Shown here: piece after piece, positions 16,515 to 25,697 of the stretch
How the letters are laid out: each line of letters opens with the position of its first letter
Numbering within the stretch: position 1 is the first letter of the stretch
Source: Rhodospirillales bacterium
GTDB lineage: Bacteria; Pseudomonadota; Alphaproteobacteria; ATCC43930; CGMCC-115725
Assembly: GCA_028288725.1 (NCBI GenBank)
Contig: JAQGIC010000073.1
Coordinates: 1 to 40,886, forward strand
DNA: 40,886 nt
Direction of reading: 5' to 3'
The notes under the pieces: model-generated
The model's database searches: none
Told to the model about the DNA's origin: nothing
The model's input: the letters and a program-made list of their open reading frames with translations, nothing else
Made by a program: the position numbers and the translations under genes

Positions 16515-17672
16515 CTAACGATGCGCCATGATGAGCGCCTGCTCCATATCGGCGATCAGATCGTCGGCATATTCGATGCCGACCGACAGGCGCAGCAGAT
16601 CGAGCGGCACCGGGCTGGTCGGACCCTCGATCGAGCCGCGATGCTCGATCAGGCTTTCGACGCCGCCGAGCGAGGTCGCGCGCTTCCACAGCCGCGTCTC
16701 GGCCGCGACCGCGATCGCGGCGGGCTCTCCCCCCTTGACCCGGATCGACAGCATGCCGCCGAAGCCGCCGGTCATCTGCTGGGCCGCGAGCTTGTGACCG
16801 GCGAAGGCCGGCAGGCCGGGATACAGCACCTCGGCGACCAGCGGATGGCTCTCGAAATGCCGGGCGATCTTGAGCGCCGACTGACTGGCGCGCTCGACCC
16901 GGATATGGAGCGTGCGCATGCCGCGCTGGAGCAGCCAGGCCTCGAACGTGCCCAGGATGGCACCGACGTTGGAGCGGACCGCCTTGATGCGCTCCCAGAA
17001 TTCATCGGCCTTGGCCGTGGTCAGCGTGCCGGCGATGATGTCGGAATGGCCGTTCAGGTATTTCGTGCCGGAATGCATGACGATATCGGCGCCGAACTCG
17101 ATCGGCCGGCTGAGGATCGGCGTCGCGACCGTGCTGTCGACCGCGACGCGCGCGCCGGCGGCATGGGCCAGTGCGGCAATGGCGGCGATATCGCTGATGC
17201 CCCAGGTCGGATTGCTCGGCGTTTCCAGCCAGACGAGCCTGGTCCGGCCCGGCTCGATCGCCCGGGCGAAGGCGGCGGTATCGGTCGCATCGACGAAGGT
17301 GAAGCTCAGGCCCCATTCGGTCGCGGACCCTTTGAGCCAGGCGCGCAGGCCCCAATACATCACCTCCGGCGCCACGACATGATCGCCGGGCTTCAAGGCC
17401 AGGAACACCGCCGTCGCGGCCGCCATGCCGGAGGCGAACAGGAGGCTGGCGGCCCCGCCTTCGAGCGCAGTCAGCAGCCGCTCCGCGGTCTCGAACGTCG
17501 GATTGTGCGGCCGGCCATAGACCCGGCCGTTGCGATATTGATTGTCGGCGTCGCGCTGATATGTGGAGGCCGGATAGAGCGGCGGGGTGACCGATTTGGT
17601 GATCGGCTCGATGTCCCCCAGCGCCTGGGCCGCCTTGGTCGCGGGATGATCGTCGTTGCTGCGCGTTGCCAT
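16515..17672 (-). CDS. PLP-dependent trans-sulfuration enzyme (cystathionine gamma-synthase-like)
   Basis: This is a 385-residue Cys/Met-metabolism PLP enzyme (aspartate aminotransferase fold type I). VYGRPHNPTFETAERLLTALEGG and LLFASGMAAATAVF form the cofactor pocket. The Schiff-base lysine is K204 in HSGTKYLNGHSD. ETPSNPTWGISDI is typical of the MetB/MetC/MetZ group, and FGGMLSIRVKGG sits late in the C-terminal domain. The precise reaction (gamma-synthase, gamma-lyase or sulfhydrylase) cannot be settled by eye. A clear paralogue lies at 34905-36089. No SAM riboswitch consensus was recognised in its 150-base upstream gap, which does contain a CCCGCT/AGCGGG hairpin. Confidence 0.85.
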   Translation of the reverse strand: MATRSNDDHPATKAAQALGDIEPITKSVTPPLYPASTYQRDADNQYRNGRVYGRPHNPTFETAERLLTALEGGAASLLFASGMAAATAVFLALKPGDHVVAPEVMYWGLRAWLKGSATEWGLSFTFVDATDTAAFARAIEPGRTRLVWLETPSNPTWGISDIAAIAALAHAAGARVAVDSTVATPILSRPIEFGADIVMHSGTKYLNGHSDIIAGTLTTAKADEFWERIKAVRSNVGAILGTFEAWLLQRGMRTLHIRVERASQSALKIARHFESHPLVAEVLYPGLPAFAGHKLAAQQMTGGFGGMLSIRVKGGEPAAIAVAAETRLWKRATSLGGVESLIEHRGSIEGPTSPVPLDLLRLSVGIEYADDLIADMEQALIMAHR

Positions 17673-17822
17673 GCTCGTGTCGCCCTCGGTGGAACAGTGC
17701 CCTGAGGCTGGAGCCTGCTACCGATCGCCCCGCTCGGCAAGCGGGCTCCGGCGCAAGGCCGTGCGCTTCACACGCATGTCGTTTGACGGGACGGTGCCTG
17801 CGGACTACCTCCTGTCATCGAC

Positions 17823-18935
17823 ATGCTGGCCCGTCCGCTTCTCATCGGCAGTGAAATCTATCGGCGCTCGACCTATGGCAGCCGGCATCCGCTGGCGATT
17901 CCACGGGTCTCGACCGCGCTCGACCTGATCTGGGCATTGGGAGCGGTGACGCCGGAACGCTACATCGACAGCCCGCGCGCGACGCTCGATCAATTGGCGC
18001 GATTTCACGACCGCGATTATCTGGCGGCGCTGGAGCAGGCCGAGCGCGACCGCAGCCAATTGTCCGAGGCAGACCGGCGCCGCTATCAGATCGGCATCAA
18101 CGGCAATCCGATCTTCGCCGAAATCCTGTCGCGGCCCTCGACCGCGGCCGGCGGCACGCTCAAGGGCTTGGCGCTGCTGCACGAGGCCGGCGGCGGCATC
18201 GTTCATAATGTCGGCGGCGGCACCCATCATGGCCGCCGGGACAGGGCGTCCGGCTTCTGCTACCTGAACGACCCGGTACTGGGCATGCTCGACCTGCTGG
18301 ACCGCGGCTATGATCGGGTGCTGTACGTCGATCTCGACGCCCATCACGGCGACGGGGTCCAGGATGCGCTGTCGCACGACCCGCGCGTGCTGATCGTCTC
18401 GGTCCATGAAGCGGGGCGCTGGCCCTATAGCGGCACGCTCGGCGACCGGGGCGGCGGGAGTGCGCGCAACATCCCCGTGCCGCCCGGCTTCAACGACGAC
18501 GAAATGGATTTCATTCTCGAGGAAGCGCTGCTGCCGCTCGCCGACCGCTTCGATCCGGAAGTCCTGATCCTGCAACTGGGCGCCGACGCGCTGGCCGAGG
18601 ATCCGTTGAGCAAGCAGGAACTGTCCAACGGGGCGCTCTGGCGCGCGGTCGCGGCGCTCAAGGCGACGGCGCCCAGGGTGCTGGCGATGGGCGGCGGCGG
18701 CTATAATCCCTGGTCGGTCGCACGGGCCTGGGCCGGCAATTGGCTGGTGCTGAACGATCTGCCCATCCCCGAGCATCTGCCGTTCGCGGCCGAAACCGTG
18801 CTGCGCGCGCTGCATTGGGACCATAGCAAGGGGCGGGAGCCGCCGGAACATTGGTTCACCACGCTGCCCGACGTGCCGCGCCCCGGCCCGATCCGGGACG
18901 CGGTGCGGCTCGCGGTCGCGGACGTGCTGCGGTAA
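17823..18935 (+). CDS. HDAC/AcuC-family deacetylase
   Basis: This 370-residue arginase-fold zinc hydrolase is related to histone deacetylases and AcuC. Motifs in order are NVGGGTHHGRRDRASGFCYLND (active-site His pair and the following loop), YVDLDAHHGDGVQDAL (zinc-binding Asp and His), LQLGADALAEDPLS (second zinc Asp) and MGGGGYNPW (near the transition-state-stabilising position, usually Tyr). Substrates could be acetyl-lysine proteins such as acetyl-CoA synthetase, or small acetyl-amines. No acetyltransferase or acs gene is next to it. No good ribosome site precedes the ATG. It is divergent from the PLP enzyme and followed 45 bases later by the DUF192 gene. Confidence 0.88.
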   Translation: MLARPLLIGSEIYRRSTYGSRHPLAIPRVSTALDLIWALGAVTPERYIDSPRATLDQLARFHDRDYLAALEQAERDRSQLSEADRRRYQIGINGNPIFAEILSRPSTAAGGTLKGLALLHEAGGGIVHNVGGGTHHGRRDRASGFCYLNDPVLGMLDLLDRGYDRVLYVDLDAHHGDGVQDALSHDPRVLIVSVHEAGRWPYSGTLGDRGGGSARNIPVPPGFNDDEMDFILEEALLPLADRFDPEVLILQLGADALAEDPLSKQELSNGALWRAVAALKATAPRVLAMGGGGYNPWSVARAWAGNWLVLNDLPIPEHLPFAAETVLRALHWDHSKGREPPEHWFTTLPDVPRPGPIRDAVRLAVADVLR

Positions 18936-18980
18936 CCGGGGGCAGTTTACAGCGGGGTCCCGGTTGCGCTATCGGAAGAC

Positions 18981-19454
18981 ATGCGCCGCATCCCCTTTCT
19001 CGCCGCCCTGGTCGCGGTCGCCGTCCTGTTCCTTGCCCCGCACGGTCAGGCACAGCAGCCTCCTCTCGTTACCTTCAAGCATGACGAGCTGACCATCAGC
19101 GGTGCCGGCGGCAGCCATAAGTTCCAAATCGAGCTCGCGACCGACAATGCCCAGCGCGAGCAGGGCCTGATGTACCGCCAGACCATGGCGCCCGATGCCG
19201 GCATGCTGTTCCTCTACGATCGGCCGCAGCCGGTCGCGATGTGGATGCAGAACACCTACATCCCGCTCGACATGCTGTTCATCGCCGCCGACGGCCATAT
19301 CGTGAATATCCGTCAGCGCGCCGTGCCGCATTCCCAGGAGAACATCGCCTCGGCCGGCCCGGTCAAGGCGGTGCTGGAGCTGAACGGCGGCACGGTCTCG
19401 CGTCTGGATATCAAGGTCGGCGACAAAGTCGCGGGCCCCGGCCTCGGTCAGTAG
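18981..19454 (+). CDS. Secreted DUF192 protein
   Basis: This 157-residue protein has a Sec signal peptide (FLAALVAVAVLFLAPHGQA, cleavage likely after A24). A DUF192 domain spans about residues 30-150: IELATDNAQREQGLMYRQTM, GMLFLYDRPQPVAMWMQNTYIPLDMLFI and AVLELNGGTVSRL are the family's conserved stretches. The biochemical role of DUF192 is not established. A GGAAG ribosome site precedes the ATG. The 3' end overlaps the queG stop by seven bases, tail to tail. Confidence 0.9.
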   Translation: MRRIPFLAALVAVAVLFLAPHGQAQQPPLVTFKHDELTISGAGGSHKFQIELATDNAQREQGLMYRQTMAPDAGMLFLYDRPQPVAMWMQNTYIPLDMLFIAADGHIVNIRQRAVPHSQENIASAGPVKAVLELNGGTVSRLDIKVGDKVAGPGLGQ

Positions 19455-20569
19455 CCGAGCGCCGCATCCCATTCGCGGCGCACGTCTTCATCCGCCTCGA
19501 CTGTGCGGGCGGTCGTCAGCGTCGCCAGCTGCGTCGGTGCCAGGCGGCCGAGCGCCCAGACGGCCATGCCGCGTACCAGGGGCGAGGCATCCGACAGCAG
19601 CGGTTCCGCCACGGCGCCGAGCGCCGCCTCGCCGGAATTCCCGATCGCGATCAGCACATTGCGCACGAACCGGTCGCGGCCGATGCGTTTGATCGGCGAG
19701 CCGGCAAACATCTCGCGAAAGCGGCCGTCGTCGAGGCCGGCCAGGTCGGCCAGGCGCGGCGCGGTCAATTCGGCGCGCGGCAGGAACGCCGGCTCGACCG
19801 TATTCCGGGCGAACTTGTTCCAGGGGCAGACCGACAGGCAATCGTCGCAGCCATAGATCCGATTGCCCATGGGGACGCGGAATTCGGCCGGGATCTGCCC
19901 CTTATGCTCGATCGTCAGGTATGATAGGCAGCGCCGGGCGTCCAGAGTATAGGGCGTCGGAAAGGCCGCGGTCGGGCAGATATCCAAACAGCGGCGACAT
20001 TGGCCGCAATGGTCTGATTCCGGCTCGTCCGGCGCCAGATCCAACGTCATGAAGATCTCGGCCAGGAACAGCCAGGAACCATAGTCGCGCGAGACCAGGT
20101 TGGTGTGCTTGCCCTGCCAGCCGATACCGGCCGCCGCCGCCAGCGGCTTCTCCATCACCGGGGCGGTATCGACGAAGACCTTGAGCTCGGTCCCGGTCTC
20201 GCGCGCGATGAAGCGCCCCAACTCTTTCAGCCGCTTTTTCAGGATGTCGTGATAGTCGCGGTTCTGGGCATAGACCGAGATGGTCGCGCGGTCCTTGCGA
20301 TCCAACCGCGCCATCGGGTCGGTCTCCGGTCCATAGTTCGCGGCCAGCATCAGGATCGATCTGACCTCGGGCCACAGGCCCTTCGGATCCGTCCGACGTT
20401 CCGGCGTGCGGGCGAGCCAATCCATGTCGCCCTGGCGCCCGTCGGCCAGGAAGGTGTCGAACGCCAGCCGGTAGCGTTCGGCGAGTTCGCCCGGCGCCAC
20501 GCGCGCGACATCGAAGCCGAGCGCACGGGCCTGGTTGACGATCAGGGTCTTGAGGTCAGCCGCGGCCAC
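19448..20569 (-). CDS. queG: Epoxyqueuosine reductase QueG
   Basis: This 373-residue protein performs the last step of queuosine synthesis, reducing epoxyqueuosine in tRNA to queuosine with cobalamin and two [4Fe-4S] clusters. The N-terminal cobalamin-binding half includes [32 protein letters not shown]. The ferredoxin-like part has [16 protein letters not shown], and [15 protein letters not shown] and [13 protein letters not shown] supply the other cluster cysteines. A HEAT-like C-terminus (~290-373) fits tRNA binding. The start is taken as GTG at 20569, because homology begins there; it overlaps the queF end by 14 bases and AGGGGG lies 12 bases upstream. It is the last gene of the queuosine operon. 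Confidence 0.93.
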   Translation of the reverse strand: MAAADLKTLIVNQARALGFDVARVAPGELAERYRLAFDTFLADGRQGDMDWLARTPERRTDPKGLWPEVRSILMLAANYGPETDPMARLDRKDRATISVYAQNRDYHDILKKRLKELGRFIARETGTELKVFVDTAPVMEKPLAAAAGIGWQGKHTNLVSRDYGSWLFLAEIFMTLDLAPDEPESDHCGQCRRCLDICPTAAFPTPYTLDARRCLSYLTIEHKGQIPAEFRVPMGNRIYGCDDCLSVCPWNKFARNTVEPAFLPRAELTAPRLADLAGLDDGRFREMFAGSPIKRIGRDRFVRNVLIAIGNSGEAALGAVAEPLLSDASPLVRGMAVWALGRLAPTQLATLTTARTVEADEDVRREWDAALGY

Positions 20570-21020
20570 GATAGGGCTGTACCCCCTGATCGGGGATCCA
20601 GACGCCCTTCGGCGCCTCGCCGGTCTGATAGAACACGTCGATCGGGATGCCGCCGCGCGGATACCAATAGCCGCCGATCCGGAGCCATTGCGGCTGGATC
20701 TCGGCGACCAGCCGCTTGGCGATGCCGACCGTGCAGGCCTCGTGAAAGGCGCCATGGTTGCGGAAGGATGCCAGATAGAGCTTCAGCGACTTGCTCTCGA
20801 CCAGGAAGGGGCCGGGCACATAGTCGATGACCAGATGGGCGAAATCGGGCTGGCCGGTCAGCGGGCAGAGCGAGGTGAATTCGGGCGCGGTGAAGCGCAC
20901 CAGGTAGAGGGTACCTGCTTCCGGGTTCGCCACCTTCTCCAGCACGGCCGTCTCGGGCGAGGCCGGCGCCTCGGTCTGTCGGCCGAGTTGGGTCAGGCCG
21001 CTGTAGATCGTCTCGGTCAT
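20556..21020 (-). CDS. queF: NADPH-dependent preQ0 reductase QueF (short type)
   Basis: This 154-residue protein reduces the nitrile preQ0 to preQ1 with NADPH. It is the short (unimodular) QueF form. The nucleophilic Cys is C52 in [14 protein letters not shown], with the acid Asp at D59. The QueF motif [16 protein letters not shown] begins at about residue 75 and FHEACT follows. The ATG at 21020 has GAGGACGAGG upstream, ten bases after the tgt stop. Longer in-frame extension upstream lies in tgt and is not real. Confidence 0.95.
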   Translation of the reverse strand: MTETIYSGLTQLGRQTEAPASPETAVLEKVANPEAGTLYLVRFTAPEFTSLCPLTGQPDFAHLVIDYVPGPFLVESKSLKLYLASFRNHGAFHEACTVGIAKRLVAEIQPQWLRIGGYWYPRGGIPIDVFYQTGEAPKGVWIPDQGVQPYRGRG

Positions 21021-21030
21021 ACCTCGTCCT

Positions 21031-22164
21031 CTAAAGCGCCGGGATGTCACCCAGGCCTTGCGCCTCATGGAAGGCGGCGGCGAAATCATCGAGGCTCTTG
21101 GCCTCGATCGCCTGGCGCAGACCGGCCATCAGGTCCTGATAATAGGTCAGATTATGCCAGGTCAGCAGAATCGGCCCCAGCATTTCCTCCGACCGGAACA
21201 GATGGTGCAGATAGGCGCGGCTATAGTCGCGGCAGGCGGGACAGCGGCAGTCGGCGTCGAGCGGGCGCGGATCGTCCTGATGGCGGGCGTTCCTCAGATT
21301 GACCTTGCCGCGCCGGGTGAAGCCCTGGGCGGTCCGGCCCGAGCGGGTCGGCATGACGCAATCGAACATGTCGATGCCGCGCTGGACCGATCCCACCAGG
21401 TCGGCCGGCGTGCCGACGCCCATCAGATAGCGTGGGCGGTCGGTCGGCAGGGCCGGCACCGTGCCGTCCAGCACCTGAAACATGATCTCCTGGCCTTCGC
21501 CGACCGCGAGGCCGCCGACCGCGTAGCCGTCGAAGCCGATATCGGTCAGGGCCGCGACCGACTGATGCCTAAGCTCGATATAGATGCCGCCCTGGACGAT
21601 GCCGAACAGACCGTAACCGGGCCGGTCGACGAACGCCTGCTTCGAGCGCTGGGCCCAGCGCATCGAGAGCGCCATGGATTTGGCGGTCTGCTCGCGCGTC
21701 GCCGGATGCGGCGTGCACTCGTCCAGCACCATGGTGATGTCGGCATCGAGCATGCGCTGAATATCGATCGAGCGTTCCGGCGTCAGCTCGTGCTTGGAGC
21801 CGTCGAGATGGGAGCGGAAAGTCACGCCCTGCTCGGTCATTTCGCGCAGGCTGTTCAGCGACATGACCTGGAAGCCGCCGGAATCGGTCAGGATCGGCTT
21901 CGGCCAGTTCATGAACCTGTGCAGGCCGCCCATGCGCTCGACCCGCTCGGCGGTCGGCCGCAGCATCAGATGATAGGTGTTGCCCAGCAGGATCTCGGCA
22001 CCGGTCTCCGCCACCGCTTCCGGCGTCAGGCCCTTGACCGTGCCCGCCGTGCCGACCGGCATGAAGGCCGGCGTCTCGATCGTGCCATGGGCGGTGGTGA
22101 CCCGCCCGCGTCGGGCCGCCCCGTCCGTACCGATCAGGTCGAAGCCGAAGGCGGGTGCGCTCAT
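21031..22164 (-). CDS. tgt: tRNA-guanine transglycosylase
   Basis: This 377-residue enzyme swaps guanine-34 of GUN-anticodon tRNAs (Asp, Asn, His, Tyr) for preQ1. [13 protein letters not shown] includes the general acid/base Asp at about D94. [29 protein letters not shown] carries the nucleophile Asp. The C-terminal zinc site is [18 protein letters not shown]. Its length matches bacterial Tgt. The ATG at 22164 overlaps the queA stop (ATGA), which fixes the start and shows coupling. Confidence 0.97.
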   Translation of the reverse strand: MSAPAFGFDLIGTDGAARRGRVTTAHGTIETPAFMPVGTAGTVKGLTPEAVAETGAEILLGNTYHLMLRPTAERVERMGGLHRFMNWPKPILTDSGGFQVMSLNSLREMTEQGVTFRSHLDGSKHELTPERSIDIQRMLDADITMVLDECTPHPATREQTAKSMALSMRWAQRSKQAFVDRPGYGLFGIVQGGIYIELRHQSVAALTDIGFDGYAVGGLAVGEGQEIMFQVLDGTVPALPTDRPRYLMGVGTPADLVGSVQRGIDMFDCVMPTRSGRTAQGFTRRGKVNLRNARHQDDPRPLDADCRCPACRDYSRAYLHHLFRSEEMLGPILLTWHNLTYYQDLMAGLRQAIEAKSLDDFAAAFHEAQGLGDIPAL

Positions 22165-23198
22165 GGCAGGGTCTCCGGGTCGAGCAGGCTCGAATCCCCA
22201 TAGGAATAAAATCGATAGCCGCTTCGGGTCGCGTGGTCATAGGCCGCGCGCATGCGCGTGAGGCCGGCGAAGGCCGCGACCAGCATGAACAGCGTCGATT
22301 TGGGCAGGTGGAAATTGGTCATCAGCCGATCGACCGCCTTGAAGCGGTAGCCGGGCGTGATGAACAGGCGGGTGCCGCCCTCGAACGGCTGCACCGTGCC
22401 GTCCGCCGCCGCGGCACTCTCCAGCAGGCGCAGGCTGGTGGTCCCGACCGCGACGATGCGCCCGCCGGCGGCGCGGGCCCGGTTGATCCGGCCTGCCGTG
22501 TCGGCACTCAGCACCCCCAGCTCCTCATGCATGACATGCTCGGTGGTGTCGTTGACCTTGACCGGCAGAAAGGTGCCGGCGCCGACATGCAGCGTGAGCA
22601 AGGTCGAGCTGACGCCGCGGGCGGCGAGTGCGGCCATCAAACCGTCAGTGAAATGCAGCGCCGCGGTCGGCGCCGCGACGGCACCCTCTTCGCGCGCGAA
22701 CAGGGTCTGGTAGTCGCTTCGGTCGCGGTCGTCGGCGATGCCGCCGCGGATATAGGGCGGTAGGGGGATGCTGCCATGGGCGTGCAGGGCCGCCATCAGG
22801 GCGACGCCGCCGCGATCGAAGCGCAACGCGATGTCGCCGGCGGGACGTTTCTCCAGCACGAGCGCCGAGAAATCCGCAGTGAAGTTGACGCGATCGCCGA
22901 CGCGCAGGCGCTTGCCGGGTTTGGCGAAGACCAGCCAGGTATCGAGCGCCAGCGCCTGATGCAGGGTGATGGAAACGGTCGCGTCGCCGCGGCGGCCGAT
23001 CAGGCGCGCGGGCACGACACGGGTATCGTTGAAGACGAGCAGGTCGCCCGGCGCCAGCAGATCCGGCAGATCGCGGACCAGACGGTCGACGATTCCATCC
23101 TGCGTCACGCGCAACAGACGGGCGGCATCGCGCGGCTCGACCGGGCGCTGCGCGATCCGCTCTGGCGGCAGCTCGAAGTCGAACGCATCGACACGCAT
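22161..23198 (-). CDS. queA: S-adenosylmethionine:tRNA ribosyltransferase-isomerase QueA
   Basis: This 345-residue enzyme transfers and isomerises ribose from SAM onto preQ1-tRNA, giving epoxyqueuosine. Family sequence starts at [24 protein letters not shown]. Conserved segments are [34 protein letters not shown] and [14 protein letters not shown]. The ATG at 23198 (MRVDAF) is chosen because homology starts there; upstream in-frame sequence looks non-coding. It leads the operon queA-tgt-queF-queG. Confidence 0.97.
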   Translation of the reverse strand: MRVDAFDFELPPERIAQRPVEPRDAARLLRVTQDGIVDRLVRDLPDLLAPGDLLVFNDTRVVPARLIGRRGDATVSITLHQALALDTWLVFAKPGKRLRVGDRVNFTADFSALVLEKRPAGDIALRFDRGGVALMAALHAHGSIPLPPYIRGGIADDRDRSDYQTLFAREEGAVAAPTAALHFTDGLMAALAARGVSSTLLTLHVGAGTFLPVKVNDTTEHVMHEELGVLSADTAGRINRARAAGGRIVAVGTTSLRLLESAAAADGTVQPFEGGTRLFITPGYRFKAVDRLMTNFHLPKSTLFMLVAAFAGLTRMRAAYDHATRSGYRFYSYGDSSLLDPETLP

Positions 23199-23330
23199 GG
23201 AACCGGCGATCCTAAAGCTTTGGAAAGCCGGGTTCGTAGCACGAGATCGTCGCGCGGGGCAGGGGTTCCGGCGCAAACCGGACCGGAGCCGCCGGAAGGG
23301 CTCGGGACCCCGCCGGCGGTTCGATCGGCG

Positions 23331-23480
23331 TCAGCCTAAGAACATTACCACGATCAGAATGATCAGCAGCGTGCCGAGGCCGCCGGTCGGGTAATAGCCC
23401 CAACCGGCGCTATACGGCCAGACCGGGAAGGACCCGATCAGCAACAGGATGAGAAGAACCAGCAGGATCGTGCGCAGCAT
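23331..23480 (-). CDS. Small membrane protein, DUF3309 family
   Basis: This is a 49-residue protein that starts at ATG 23480. It has one hydrophobic helix (ILLVLLILLLIGSFPVWPY), a Gly/Tyr-rich turn (GWGYYPTGGLG) and a second hydrophobic helix (LLIILIVVMFL). This is the signature of DUF3309 proteins common in alphaproteobacteria, whose function is unknown. It lies next to a CsbD gene, a frequent neighbour in stress-related clusters. Confidence 0.85.
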   Translation of the reverse strand: MLRTILLVLLILLLIGSFPVWPYSAGWGYYPTGGLGTLLIILIVVMFLG

Positions 23481-23522
23481 TTTGGTCTCCCTTGCTCTTG
23501 GGCAAAGTTAATCCGGCCCAGT

Positions 23523-23696
23523 TCAGGCGTTGCGGATGGCGTCCTTAACCTTGCCGAAGGCGTTCTGCGCCGTGCCGACATTCTTCTCGACCTTGCCCTC
23601 GGCTTCGGTCTCGCGATCGCCGGTGACTTTGCCCGCGGCTTCCTTGATCGAGCCGGAGACTTCCTTGGCGGCGCCCTTGATCCGGTCTTTATCCAT
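23523..23696 (-). CDS. CsbD family stress protein
   Basis: This 57-residue hydrophilic protein has the CsbD pattern: DRIKGAAKEVSGSIKEAAGKVTGDRE, then AEGKVEKNVGTAQNAFGKVKDAI. CsbD proteins are small, helical and induced by general stress in many bacteria; their biochemical role is not known. The ATG at 23696 is preferred because GGAGG lies six bases upstream. A second ATG at 23702 would directly touch that site. Confidence 0.92.
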   Translation of the reverse strand: MDKDRIKGAAKEVSGSIKEAAGKVTGDRETEAEGKVEKNVGTAQNAFGKVKDAIRNA

Positions 23697-23894
23697 GATC
23701 ATCCTCCGTGATTTGATCTATTCACCAACATCAACAGGCGAACATCGGTTTGGTTGCGCTCGAAATTGGCGCGCGTTCGTGGAACTTGTTTCAAAGTAGA
23801 GAAAAGGCGGCACCATCTTCATAGTACGACTTGCCGATCGAAGCCCGAGACTGCCGAAAATGCGCACAACTCTTTCGGCGATGACTGGAGTAAA

Positions 23895-24280
23895 TTACAA
23901 CTTTTTTGCTTCAGCAGGCCGTGTCACTTCGGTGAAGATCACCCGCCCGACGCCTTTGCGCTTGGCCCAGACATCGGCGAACCGGAGCGTGGCTTCGAAT
24001 CGTTGACCGCCGTCCTGGCCGGACAGGTTGACGAGGCCACCCAGGACGGCACCATCGGTCCAGACCCGCTCGATCGGCTCCTGGACCTCGTAGGGCTGTT
24101 CACCAGCACATAGTCGTCGGCGAGCAACCGTTCCAGTTCGGCCCGATCGCCGTTGATCTGGGCCTGGTCGTACTCCTTGGCGGCCTTGGCCAGATCGGCG
24201 GGGAACTTGGCGGCGAACGCGGGGCCCATGATGAGGGCGCTGGCGATCATCAAAAAAATCATTGTCCATTTGATCGACAT
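23895..24280 (-). pseudogene. DUF4440 (SnoaL-like) secreted protein, frameshifted
   Basis: The gene begins at ATG 24280 with a signal peptide (KWTMIFLMIASALIMGPAFA). It then reads KEYDQAQINGDRAELERLLADDYVLVNS (residues ~35-62), typical of a DUF4440 nuclear-transport-factor-2-like fold. At about 24085-24097 homology jumps to another frame, which continues YEVQEPIERVWTDGAVLGG and RFEATLRFADVWAKRKG to the stop at 23895. Neither frame alone gives the whole domain. From memory of related proteins about 15-20 residues are missing at the jump, so a small deletion rather than a single-base slip is likely. The product is probably inactive, unless the base sequence here is wrong. Confidence 0.75.
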
Positions 24281-24342
24281 GGGTCGGCTCCAGCTCCGGT
24301 GCAGCGCGGGCGACAATGCGCCGGCTAACCTGCCAGGCGACG

Positions 24343-25539
24343 TCAGGTATGTCTCGCCGGAGGGGATTTTTCGAAATCGAGTGCTGCGGCGAGCCGGTCG
24401 AACAGCTCGACCGTGCTGTCCCGCCAGGTGAGCCAGCTGCCGGGGGGCGTGACCGGCGGCGGCGTCGACAGCATCCGGGCCAGACCATTGGGATCGTCCA
24501 CCGGGAAAAAGGCCGCCCCGGTCACGGCGACCTCGCGGAAGACCGGGATATCGCTGCACAGGACCGGCAGCCCGCGCTGAAACGCCTCGACGATCGGCAG
24601 GCCGAAGCCCTCGACCGAGGATGCCATGATCAGGGCCGTGGCATGGCGATAGGCATGATCCAGTTCCGCATCGCCGGCATCGCGGATCAGGAACAGCCGC
24701 TTGTCCCGCTCCGGATGGCTGGCGATGCGGCCCAGCAACCCGTCGGACCGCCAATCCTGCCGGCCAAGCATGACGAGGGCGCCGGTACCGCCCTGTTGCC
24801 AATAGCGCTCGAACGCATCGAGCGCGAAGCCATGCCGCTTGCGCGGCTCGATCGATCCGACCATGAGAAAGCTCGGCCGCCCGGCCGCGAACAGCGCCCG
24901 GAATTCGGGCCGGACATGATCGCTCGGGCGCGCCAGGTCCAGTTCCGAACCCAGGCGGAAATGCGCGATCGGCGACGGCTTGCCGGCCGCCGTCACGAAC
25001 CGGCCGAGTTCGGTCGCGGTCGCGGCCGAAATGCACAGGAAGGCGTCGGTCGTGTCGGTCTGGGCCTGCAGCCAACGCCGGAAAACGGCGGGCAGATCGC
25101 CGACGGCACTGTCGGGATGGCTGAGCGGGATCAGGTCATAGATCACGCTCGCGACCCGGCCGCCGCGCGCCTTGAACCGGCGCACCGCCGGCCAGAGCGG
25201 GATATCCCAGGAGGAATCGAGCAGCAGCAGGATGCTGCCGGCGCCGAAGCGGTCGAGAGCCGAGGGGCTGCCGATCGTCCGGAGCAGGCGACGCCGGATG
25301 CGACGGGGAATGCCGATCGGCGGCGGTGGCACGCCGTCCAGGACGGCCGCGGCCTCGATGAAACAGGGTCGATCGCCGTCGAAGACCAGGGGCACGACCC
25401 GCAGCCCCAGCGCGGCCGCCGCCTCGGGGGCGTTGCGCAGGACGTTGCGCACGACCCGCTGGATCCCCGTGTTGCGGCCGCTGCGATAAGTGTGGGTGCA
25501 CTCGATGAACAGGGTCGGCGTGTCGAACGGACGCTTCAC
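24343..25539 (-). CDS. GT4-type glycosyltransferase
   Basis: This is a 398-residue sugar transferase with a GT-B fold. The N-terminal half has LFIECTHTYRSGRNTGIQRVVRNVL, characteristic of a GT4 subgroup. VIYDLIPLSHPD comes next, and the linker is FLMVGSIEPRKRHGFALDAF. The nucleotide-sugar site is MASSVEGFGLPIVEAFQRGLPVLCSDIPVFREV near residues 310-345. It probably uses an activated hexose to extend a surface glycan. The start codon is GTG at 25539, and no strong ribosome site is seen. It follows the methyltransferase gene by 158 bases and precedes the broken DUF4440 gene. Confidence 0.88.
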   Translation of the reverse strand: MKRPFDTPTLFIECTHTYRSGRNTGIQRVVRNVLRNAPEAAAALGLRVVPLVFDGDRPCFIEAAAVLDGVPPPPIGIPRRIRRRLLRTIGSPSALDRFGAGSILLLLDSSWDIPLWPAVRRFKARGGRVASVIYDLIPLSHPDSAVGDLPAVFRRWLQAQTDTTDAFLCISAATATELGRFVTAAGKPSPIAHFRLGSELDLARPSDHVRPEFRALFAAGRPSFLMVGSIEPRKRHGFALDAFERYWQQGGTGALVMLGRQDWRSDGLLGRIASHPERDKRLFLIRDAGDAELDHAYRHATALIMASSVEGFGLPIVEAFQRGLPVLCSDIPVFREVAVTGAAFFPVDDPNGLARMLSTPPPVTPPGSWLTWRDSTVELFDRLAAALDFEKSPPARHT

Positions 25540-25697
25540 GGGTTCCGACCCGCAACGGGCAGCAGCCGACGGCCCGGGAAGGGTGAACGCATCGTCTCGC
25601 TCCGGCGCGGCCGTGGCGCGCTGTGGGCGATACCCTGGCCGGATCGCGTTCGCGGCAGACCGTCAGCGGGCAAGGGTCAGTTCTCGACTTCGCACAT

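Noticed and set aside
17673-17822. SAM-type riboswitch before the PLP enzyme gene
   Set aside because: The region lacks the conserved SAM-II core; only a GC-rich hairpin is visible.
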